Source: B21-G16 sp003644825 [NCBI: Candidatus Zhuqueibacterota bacterium] (GTDB taxonomy: Bacteria > SM23-31 > B21-G16). From it: DNA of 5,327 bases. The DNA is taken from positions 1-5,327 of the forward strand of contig QNDJ01000152.1 in NCBI GenBank assembly GCA_003644825.1. The letters are read 5' to 3'. How positions within the stretch are numbered: position 1 is the first letter of the stretch; each line of letters opens with the position of its first letter. The notes under the pieces are model-generated. The model was not told where the DNA came from, did no database searches, and saw only the letters and a list, made by a program, of their open reading frames with translations. The translations under genes and the position numbers were made by a program. Below are positions 1 to 5,327 of this stretch, piece by piece.

Positions 1-1
1 A

Positions 2-1261
2 TATAATGCAATTAATATAAAGTTTGATTATAATATGTTAAATATAGAACCGAAGGGAATTCCTTCTGTTGTTTTAAATGATACTCTTGTTGTCCAGTTT
101 GATATGAGTCCAGATTATGCACTTCTTACAGGAACAGACCTTGATTCTATAAGAATGATGGTTGAAAAAGCAAAAAAATTCAGCAACATTTCGTCTGTAG
201 AGAGTGTTACAGATTATATCCCTGCAGAAAAAGACCAGAAAGAAAGAATAAAAATCATAAAAAATATAAGGAAAAACCTTATAAAGAATAAAAAAATTTC
301 CAGAATTAACAACCGAACATTCAACTCCATACTGGCTCAGCTTGATACTCTATGGATGAACATATTTGAGATGTCCAGCCTTGCTTTCCAGGCAGGGCAG
401 GATAGACTTGAGGAAAAATGTTATGAACTTGTTAAGAACCCTGATAATCCGAACAGTGATGATTTTATAAAAAGTCTGATATTATTTTTTAAATCCAATC
501 CAGTTCGTTCGATAAAAGGCCTTAATAAATTTCAAAAGGATTATTTTCCTTATCTAAGAAAAAGTGCAATACAGATGGCGAACCCTGAATTTATTTCGGT
601 CGATAATCTCCCATCTAAAATCCTTGACCGATTCATAAGTAAGGATAAAAAACATTTTCTAGTAAGTATATTTCCCAAAAAAGGGGTATGGAATATAAAA
701 AATCTAAATTCTTTTACCCGACAGATCAAAAGTATAAATCAGCGAGCAACAGGAACACCACCAATGTTCCTGGCATTGATAAACTATATTGGTAAGGATG
801 GTAAAAGAGCAAGCATTTTAGCCTTGATAGCAGTTCTTCTACTTTTGTTAATAGATTTTAAAAATATCTGGTTTGCCCTGTTAGGTATGATTCCACTAGT
901 AGCGGGTGCTGTATGGATGGCTGGCATTGCAAGTTTATCAGGGATTATGTTGAATGTAGTTAATGTTATTGCTATTCCTCTGATCATAGGTATCGGAATT
1001 GATGACGGTGTTCATATTATTCATCGTTATAGAATAGAAGGTTATAAAAACATCAAGACTGTTTTTACAAGTACAGGAAAAGCTATAATGCTTACTTCTT
1101 TAACAACCATTATTGCATTCGGCAGCCTTATCTTTATATCATATAGAGGTCTTGTAAGTATGGGGTTACTTCTTGTTATAGGAATTGCATCGTGCTTTTT
1201 TACAACGGTTCTGTTTCTTTCTCCTATATTCAGAATAATTAAGCACGATCCAGGTGAATAA
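2..1261 (+). CDS. RND/MMPL-superfamily exporter, C-terminal half (5' end outside window)
   Basis: This is the C-terminal half of a proton-driven inner-membrane exporter of the RND superfamily (MMPL / hopanoid-associated HpnN-like branch); the substrate cannot be told. The frame is open back to base 2 (about 419 codons visible) and reads KFDYNMLNIEPKG across the first ATG at 35. That is the usual start of the second extracytoplasmic loop, and this ATG has no Shine-Dalgarno, so the true start lies upstream. Numbering from the ATG at 35, residues 1-256 form the second porter loop. Five membrane segments follow at about 259-274, 278-298, 304-322, 350-369 and 374-396, matching TM8-TM12 of a 12-TM RND protein. 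TM10 ends in GIGIDDG (319-325), with the acidic pair D323/D324 expected for proton relay. The protein ends in a short charged tail (KHDPGE, TAA). Full-length relatives have roughly 800-900 residues. Family confidence is high; the subfamily is uncertain. Confidence 0.9.
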   Translation, partial: YNAINIKFDYNMLNIEPKGIPSVVLNDTLVVQFDMSPDYALLTGTDLDSIRMMVEKAKKFSNISSVESVTDYIPAEKDQKERIKIIKNIRKNLIKNKKISRINNRTFNSILAQLDTLWMNIFEMSSLAFQAGQDRLEEKCYELVKNPDNPNSDDFIKSLILFFKSNPVRSIKGLNKFQKDYFPYLRKSAIQMANPEFISVDNLPSKILDRFISKDKKHFLVSIFPKKGVWNIKNLNSFTRQIKSINQRATGTPPMFLALINYIGKDGKRASILALIAVLLLLLIDFKNIWFALLGMIPLVAGAVWMAGIASLSGIMLNVVNVIAIPLIIGIGIDDGVHIIHRYRIEGYKNIKTVFTSTGKAIMLTSLTTIIAFGSLIFISYRGLVSMGLLLVIGIASCFFTTVLFLSPIFRIIKHDPGE

Positions 1262-1311
1262 CCATAAACTGAAATCATTTATAATTGTTTGTTGAAAATT
1301 TACCTACCATT

Positions 1312-1346
1312 AAGAGACCCGGGTACTCTGGGTAATATAATCTCTT
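1312..1346 (+). other. bipartite inverted repeat, possible RNA stem-loop
   Basis: AAGAGA (1312-1317) pairs with TCTCTT (1341-1346). Next to it, CCC (1318-1320) can pair with GGG (1330-1332), leaving a 9-base loop and an 8-base one-sided bulge. The octamer ACCCGGGT (1317-1324) is itself a palindrome and is one of the few G+C-rich spots in the gap. It starts 50 bases after the transporter stop codon. No T-run follows, so it is not a classical intrinsic terminator. It may be 3' UTR structure or chance. Confidence 0.25.
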
Positions 1347-1390
1347 TAGTATTATATGGTTTGTTGCAGTAATTATAAAAATCATAATTT

Positions 1391-1417
1391 ACCATCAGAT
1401 ATGTTTATTCTGATGGT
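1391..1417 (+). terminator. perfect 9-bp hairpin, candidate terminator of the RND gene
   Basis: ACCATCAGA (1391-1399) and TCTGATGGT (1409-1417) are perfect reverse complements around a 9-base loop, about 130 bases after the transporter stop. The downstream tract is T-rich but interrupted (ttatagcatttatgtttta), so it would be a weak Rho-independent terminator. A smaller repeat, AATTAT/ATAATT (1371-1376 and 1384-1389), lies just upstream. An operator or 3'-end processing structure is the alternative. Confidence 0.4.
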
Positions 1418-1633
1418 TATAGCATTTATGTTTTATTTGAATATCACTTCAAGAGTCATTATACTAATTTAATATTAAAAAAACTCCAGTATCTATTCGG
1501 AAAACGATTAGAAAAAATACAAAATATACATAAACATTTAGACTGTTTCTAAGAATTCTGAATCCTGCACAATTTCGATTTGTAGTACACGTTGTCAGAA
1601 AGATTATAAAAAAGAGCTAAAAATACCTGATTT

Positions 1634-1645
1634 TTAAATATTTAA
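1634..1645. repeat. 12-bp perfect palindrome, TTAAATATTTAA
   Basis: The 12 bases are exactly self-complementary. They lie about 205 bases upstream of the DUF5107-TPR start and overlap the left arm of the next hairpin by two bases. AT-only palindromes are frequent by chance in DNA of this composition, so a protein-binding role is only a possibility. Confidence 0.25.
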
Positions 1646-1672
1646 CTTCATAGTTATCATTCTGAAGTTTTT
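1644..1672 (+). terminator. hairpin followed by a short T-run, terminator-like
   Basis: AACTTCA (1644-1650) pairs with TGAAGTT (1663-1669) across a 12-base loop, and the T-run extends to 1672 (five T's at 1668-1672). The shape is that of a weak + strand intrinsic terminator. It is far (about 380 bases) from the transporter stop and lies upstream of the candidate promoter of the next gene, so it could shield that gene from read-through. The stem is short and AT-rich, so the call is tentative. Confidence 0.3.
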
Positions 1673-1680
1673 ATTAGTAT

Positions 1681-1692
1681 GAACCAGGGTTC
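1681..1692. promoter_or_regulatory. dyad GAACC-AG-GGTTC, possible operator
   Basis: The five-base arms GAACC and GGTTC are perfect reverse complements around a two-base centre. The site also fits GAAC-N4-GTTC, the core of the LexA (DinR) box known from Bacillus-type bacteria, though the usual outer C and G are replaced by T on both sides. It lies 17 bases upstream of the candidate -35 box. The dyad is seen directly. A LexA role, or any regulatory role, is inference. Confidence 0.3.
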
Positions 1693-1709
1693 TCTTTCAA
1701 TTATATCTT

Positions 1710-1737
1710 TTGATAATAATTTGTTTTTTTGTATATT
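1710..1737 (+). promoter_or_regulatory. candidate sigma-70 promoter for the DUF5107-TPR gene
   Basis: TTGATA (1710-1715) matches the -35 consensus at five of six positions. TATATT (1732-1737) matches the -10 consensus at five of six, with a 16-base spacer. Transcription would start near 1744 and give a leader of about 105 bases before the ATG at 1850. AT-rich DNA yields many such matches by chance, so this is the best candidate seen rather than a firm call. Confidence 0.4.
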
Positions 1738-1759
1738 AATCAAGTTAAACATTATATTA

Positions 1760-1780
1760 TGATTAAATCTGGAATAATCA
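1760..1780 (+). other. small leader inverted repeat, TGATTA/TAATCA
   Basis: TGATTA (1760-1765) and TAATCA (1775-1780) are reverse complements around a 9-base loop. The element would lie early in the leader RNA if the promoter at 1710-1737 is used. It could be a weak RNA hairpin or an operator at the transcription start. With a 6-bp AT-rich arm, chance is a real alternative. Confidence 0.2.
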
Positions 1781-1836
1781 CCCGAAAAAAACATATTCTT
1801 GATAACACTCAGAAAAAGATCTTTCTACACATTAAT

Positions 1837-1842
1837 GAGGAG
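1837..1842 (+). promoter_or_regulatory. strong Shine-Dalgarno (GAGGAG) deciding the start at 1850
   Basis: GAGGAG lies 7 bases before the ATG at 1850, an optimal spacing. The two upstream in-frame alternatives are a TTG at 1799 without a clear ribosome site and an ATG at 1835 that overlaps this Shine-Dalgarno itself. The ATG at 1850 also places a textbook signal peptide at the very N-terminus. Confidence 0.85.
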
Positions 1843-1849
1843 TATTAAT

Positions 1850-4800
1850 ATGAAAATTAAAAAATATTTTCTTACGATAGTAATTTTGTTTATACAGATA
1901 ATTTTTTCTGGTTCTGCAATGAGTCAGGTTTTTGGGAAATCAGATGTTAGAATATGGGAGGAACCACTGGTTATACCCACATACCTCGTAGGAAAAGCAG
2001 ACCTTAATCCTATTTTTTACACTGGAAGGGCATATCAGGGAGCAAAAGGAAAAGTATATCCCTATCCTTTTCTTGATAAATTAACAGATAATCGTAAAAA
2101 TAAAACATACAATGCAGTTTATCTTGAAAATAAGTATCTCAAGATCTGTGTTCTTCCTGAAATAGGAGGACGGATTTTTTCGGCTGTTGATAAAACCAAT
2201 AATTATGATTTTTTCTACCACCAGCATGTAATAAAGCCTGCTCTTGTAGGAATGCTGGGGGCGTGGATTTCTGGAGGTGTGGAATGGAATGTTCCTCATC
2301 ATCACAGGGCTACAACATTTATGCCTGTTGATTATACCCTGCAAAATAACTCCGATGGAAGTAAAACTATCTGGGTGGGTGAAATAGAACTCAGACATCG
2401 TATGAAATGGATAGTAGGTTTAACTCTCTATCCTGATAAATCATACATAGAAGTAACTGGAAAGCTATTTAACAGAACACCATTTGTTAACTCTTTTCTA
2501 TTCTGGGCTAATACTGCTGTTCATGCGGATTCAACATACCAGATAATCTTTCCGCCATCTACGGAATATGCTACATATCACGGGAAAAACCAGTTCACAG
2601 AATGGCCTGTTTCACATCAGATTTATAACGGTGTGGATTATACCCGGGGGGTAGATTTAAGCTGGTGGAAAAACCATCCTTCTCCAAAATCTTTTTTTGC
2701 GTGGAATTATAAAGATAATTTTTTTGCTGGATATAATCACGGTAAAGATGCTGGTGTTGCTCTTGTAGCAAATCACCACATTGTTCCGGGTAAAAAGCTC
2801 TGGGAATGGGGTCCTGGACCAAAAGGAAAAATGTGGGACAAAATTCTTACTGACACTGATGGCCCCTATATTGAACTTATGGTAGGTGCCTATTCCGATA
2901 ATCAACCTGATTATAGCTGGTGCCAGCCTTATGAAACTAAAACCTTCAAAATGTTCTGGTACCCTATAAAAAAGATAAATGGAGTAAAAAATGCTAATAT
3001 AAATGCTGCTGTTAATTTAGATATAACATCAAATAATAACGTACTTATCGGGTTCAATACTACATCAGAATTCAAAAATGCTCGAGTTATTTTAAAAACT
3101 AATAGAGGAAATCTGTTTGAACAGATAATAGATATAAGCCCTGAAAAGCCTTTTTTAAAAAAGATTCATCTTCCTGAAAATATAAAAAAGGATGAACTTA
3201 CGGTCATATTATTATCTTCAAAAAATGAAGAAATTATCAGTTATAAACCTGTTAGAAAAAAGAATAAACCAATGCCTGAACCTGTTAACCCCCCTCCAGA
3301 GCCTGAAAAAATCAAAACAACTGAAGAATTATACCTTACAGGTTTAAGATTGGAACAATTTTATAATCCAGCTATTGACCCGATTCCGTATTATCAGGAA
3401 GCATTAAAAAGAGATCCAGATGATTACCGGACAAATACTCAACTTGGGATATTATATTGCAAAAAAGGATTGTTTGTAAAAGCTGTAAAAAAATTGAATC
3501 TTGCTGTCAGGAGAATTACGAAAAACTATACCAGCCCGAAAAATGGAGAAGCTTTCTATTACCTGGGTATTGCCCTTAAACATCTTAATAAATATGAAGA
3601 AGCTTATGATGTCTTCTATAAAGCGATATGGAGTTATGCCTGGCGTTCCGCAGGGTATTACCAGCTTGCTGAACTGGACTGTAAGAAGAAAAATTTTAAA
3701 GATGCTTTAAACCATATTAACCTTTCAATATCTGCAAATACACTTAACATTAAAGCATTAAACTTAAAAACTACAATATTGAGAAAATTCGAAAGATACA
3801 AGGAAGCTGAAAAACTTGCTTTAGAAACTCTAAGTATTGACCCTCTCAATTTTTATGCGGAAAACGAGCTATACCTGATAAAATCAATTACAGGCAATAA
3901 GAAAGAAGCACAAAAAGGAATTAATATACTAAAGGTTAAAATGAGAAATAATCCTCAAAATTACCTGGAATTAGCTACAGATTACAGTAATATAAATTTA
4001 TGGGACGATGCTATAGAGATTCTTTTACGATTGACCACTTGTAAAAAAGAAAAAGCAAGCTCTTATCCAATGTTATATTATTATCTTGGGTATCTTTATA
4101 ACAATAAGGGGGATAAAGATAAAGCACTAAAATATTTTAGAGAAGCAAATAGAATGCCAGCAGATTATTGTTTTCCTTTTCGACTGGAATCAATTGATGT
4201 ATTACAATCTGCTATAAACAACAACCCTGATGATGCAAAAGTTCATTACTATCTGGGAAACCTGCTTTATGAAAATCAACCTGAAAAAGCAATAGAGGAA
4301 TGGGAAAAATCAAAAAATCTGGATAGTACCTTTTCTATTGTATACAGGAATCTTGGTTTTGCCTATTCCAGGATAAAAAATGATATTCCGGAAGCTATTA
4401 CCTGTATGGAAAAAGCAATTAAATGCAACCCCTGTGACCCGAGATATTATTATGAACTGGACATCCTTTACGAAATGGAGGGGGTACCACTGGAGAAAAG
4501 ACTGGAGCTCCTCGAAAAAAATCATAAAATTGTTCAGGAAAGAGATTATTCCCTTACCAGGGAAATTATCCTTTATGTTCAGTCAGGTTATTATGACAGA
4601 GCTATCAATATTTTAAAAAATCATCATTTTCATGTATGGGAAGGTGGTGGTAAAATCCACAATGTTTATGTAGATGCGCACTTACTGAGGGGCAAAAAGA
4701 GGTTTAAATCCAGAAAATTTAAACATGTACTTGAAGATTATAAAGCTGCCCTTGAATATCCTGAAAATCTGGAGGTAGGAAAACCTTATTATGGGGGAAG

Positions 4801-5212
4801 AGAACCGCAAATTTACTATTTGATTGGTACCGTTTATGAGGCAATGGGAAATATTGGAAAAGCAAAAGTCTGTTATGAAAAATCTATAAAAAAGAGATAT
4901 GGTTTATCAGAAATGAAGTATTATCAGGGATTAGCATTAAAGAAACTCGGGCAGAACGAAAAAGCAAATAATATTTTTGATGGATTGATTAAGTATGGAA
5001 AAGAGAGGCTTAAAAGAGCTTCTTCAATGGATTTTTTTGCAAAGTTCGGGGAAAAACAATCAATACAATTTCAACTGGCAAATGCTCATTACCTCACAGG
5101 ATTGGGATGTCTCGGGAAGGGGAAAAAGGAAAAAGCAAAAACAGAATTTAAAGAAACTATTAAATTAAACCCAAACCATCTGTGGGCAAAAATCAGATTA
5201 TCTGGTTTCTAA
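1850..5212 (+). CDS. exported DUF5107-type mutarotase-like / TPR-repeat protein
   Basis: This is a complete 1120-residue protein; numbering is from the ATG at 1850. Residues 1-25 are a Sec signal peptide: KIKK, a hydrophobic core at 6-19, and AMS before Q26 as the likely cleavage site. No lipobox cysteine is present, so a soluble periplasmic or secreted location is expected. Residues about 35-375 form a DUF5107-type domain, a galactose-mutarotase-like beta-sandwich. Its landmarks are VLPEIGGRI (101-109), SGGVEWN (141-147) followed by HHHR (150-153), WEWGPGPKG (318-326), and YSDNQPDYSW (348-357) leading into the FWYP turn (369-372). Residues 376-469 look like a further beta-rich domain. A lysine- and proline-rich linker spans 470-488 (PEPVNPPPEPEK). 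From about 490 to 1115 roughly a dozen TPR-like helical repeats follow, for example 526-559, 566-598, 829-863 and a last one near 1080-1115. They are interrupted by a motif-rich block with FHVWEGGGKIH (927-937) and LEYPENLEVG (968-977). The function of the family is unknown to me. Carbohydrate binding or conversion by the N-terminal domain and protein contacts by the TPRs are inferred. No frameshift or truncation is visible. Confidence 0.88.
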   Translation: MKIKKYFLTIVILFIQIIFSGSAMSQVFGKSDVRIWEEPLVIPTYLVGKADLNPIFYTGRAYQGAKGKVYPYPFLDKLTDNRKNKTYNAVYLENKYLKICVLPEIGGRIFSAVDKTNNYDFFYHQHVIKPALVGMLGAWISGGVEWNVPHHHRATTFMPVDYTLQNNSDGSKTIWVGEIELRHRMKWIVGLTLYPDKSYIEVTGKLFNRTPFVNSFLFWANTAVHADSTYQIIFPPSTEYATYHGKNQFTEWPVSHQIYNGVDYTRGVDLSWWKNHPSPKSFFAWNYKDNFFAGYNHGKDAGVALVANHHIVPGKKLWEWGPGPKGKMWDKILTDTDGPYIELMVGAYSDNQPDYSWCQPYETKTFKMFWYPIKKINGVKNANINAAVNLDITSNNNVLIGFNTTSEFKNARVILKTNRGNLFEQIIDISPEKPFLKKIHLPENIKKDELTVILLSSKNEEIISYKPVRKKNKPMPEPVNPPPEPEKIKTTEELYLTGLRLEQFYNPAIDPIPYYQEALKRDPDDYRTNTQLGILYCKKGLFVKAVKKLNLAVRRITKNYTSPKNGEAFYYLGIALKHLNKYEEAYDVFYKAIWSYAWRSAGYYQLAELDCKKKNFKDALNHINLSISANTLNIKALNLKTTILRKFERYKEAEKLALETLSIDPLNFYAENELYLIKSITGNKKEAQKGINILKVKMRNNPQNYLELATDYSNINLWDDAIEILLRLTTCKKEKASSYPMLYYYLGYLYNNKGDKDKALKYFREANRMPADYCFPFRLESIDVLQSAINNNPDDAKVHYYLGNLLYENQPEKAIEEWEKSKNLDSTFSIVYRNLGFAYSRIKNDIPEAITCMEKAIKCNPCDPRYYYELDILYEMEGVPLEKRLELLEKNHKIVQERDYSLTREIILYVQSGYYDRAINILKNHHFHVWEGGGKIHNVYVDAHLLRGKKRFKSRKFKHVLEDYKAALEYPENLEVGKPYYGGREPQIYYLIGTVYEAMGNIGKAKVCYEKSIKKRYGLSEMKYYQGLALKKLGQNEKANNIFDGLIKYGKERLKRASSMDFFAKFGEKQSIQFQLANAHYLTGLGCLGKGKKEKAKTEFKETIKLNPNHLWAKIRLSGF

Positions 5213-5266
5213 ATTGAGGTTGAAAGTTTAGTAGTTTCTTTTGTAAAAATATTAACTTCTGGATTG

Positions 5267-5281
5267 ATAAGTGTAACTTAT
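5267..5281 (+). terminator. weak 3' hairpin after the DUF5107-TPR gene
   Basis: ATAAGT (5267-5272) and ACTTAT (5276-5281) are perfect arms around a 3-base loop, extendable by one G-T pair. The element begins 55 bases after the stop codon and is followed by TTAATTT. It is a plausible but weak intrinsic terminator. No stronger structure occurs in the rest of the 3' flank. Confidence 0.3.
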
Positions 5282-5327
5282 TTAATTTCCTCGGTTCTTG
5301 CTGCCTGACTTCTTTTCTGTTTAATAT

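Larger units (their letters stand above)
1262..1849. other. 588-base AT-rich intergenic region without a convincing gene
   Basis: No frame on either strand carries a protein-like ORF with a ribosome binding site. The only short ORF of note encodes a 23-residue hydrophobic peptide (1401-1472) and was rejected. The region contains several inverted repeats, a candidate promoter and a GAAC-N4-GTTC dyad, listed separately. The gap is long for a compact bacterial genome and argues that the two flanking genes are not one operon. Confidence 0.7.

Noticed and set aside
784-1278. Reverse-strand frames of 67 and 78 codons opposite the transporter
   Set aside because: They are shadows of the membrane-segment coding sequence, without ribosome sites or recognisable protein features.
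1401-1472. Short + strand ORF of 23 hydrophobic residues beginning MFILMVIAFMFYLN in the intergenic region
   Set aside because: It has no Shine-Dalgarno, overlaps the 9-bp hairpin, and Ile/Phe/Leu-rich short frames arise readily by chance in AT-rich DNA.
1592-1624. TTGTCA (1592-1597) as a possible -35 box
   Set aside because: The nearest -10-like hexamer downstream needs about a 20-base spacer and matches poorly; the pair at 1710-1737 is better.
2081-4616. Several overlapping frames of 63-105 codons within the DUF5107-TPR gene, on both strands
   Set aside because: The gene frame has continuous domain structure throughout; these are alternative-frame shadows with no ribosome sites or known motifs.
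5193-5327. Reverse-strand frame open from the right edge for about 45 codons, possibly the 3' end of a convergent gene
   Set aside because: Its composition (many Lys, Leu, Gln and Asn) is not protein-like, it overlaps the end of the large gene, and it could be chance. It cannot be judged without sequence beyond the window.
5287-5327. Purine-rich reverse-strand stretch (containing AGAAGTCAGGCAGCAAG) resembling degenerate dispersed repeats
   Set aside because: Only one copy is visible and no periodicity can be shown within the window.

Overview
The window comes from an AT-rich bacterial chromosome, roughly one-third G+C by eye. It was probably a diderm (Gram-negative-type) bacterium, because it carries an RND/MMPL-superfamily exporter and a Sec-exported protein. 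Nothing in the sequence fixes the phylum. There are two real genes, both on the + strand. No tRNA, rRNA, CRISPR array, insertion sequence or other mobile element was seen.

Layout: (1) bases 2-1261 are the C-terminal half of an RND-superfamily transporter whose gene begins upstream of the window. The reading frame is open to the left edge, so the first in-window ATG is not the start. (2) Bases 1262-1849 are a 588-base AT-rich intergenic region with no convincing gene. It holds several inverted repeats, including a perfect 9-bp hairpin, a possible sigma-70-type promoter and a dyad of the form GAAC-N4-GTTC. It ends in a very good Shine-Dalgarno sequence. (3) Bases 1850-5212 are a complete gene for a 1120-residue exported protein. 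It has a signal peptide, an N-terminal domain of the DUF5107 type (galactose-mutarotase-like beta-sandwich), a beta-rich segment, a proline-rich linker and a long tetratricopeptide-repeat (TPR) C-terminal half. (4) Bases 5213-5327 are a short 3' flank with a weak hairpin.

The long gap with its own candidate promoter suggests the two genes are separate transcription units, and nothing shows that they act together. The DUF5107-TPR protein is the most interesting element. It belongs to a recognisable but functionally uncharacterised family, and its mutarotase-like fold points to carbohydrate binding or processing in the periplasm or outside the cell. The family assignments rest on remembered sequence patterns; no database search was made.
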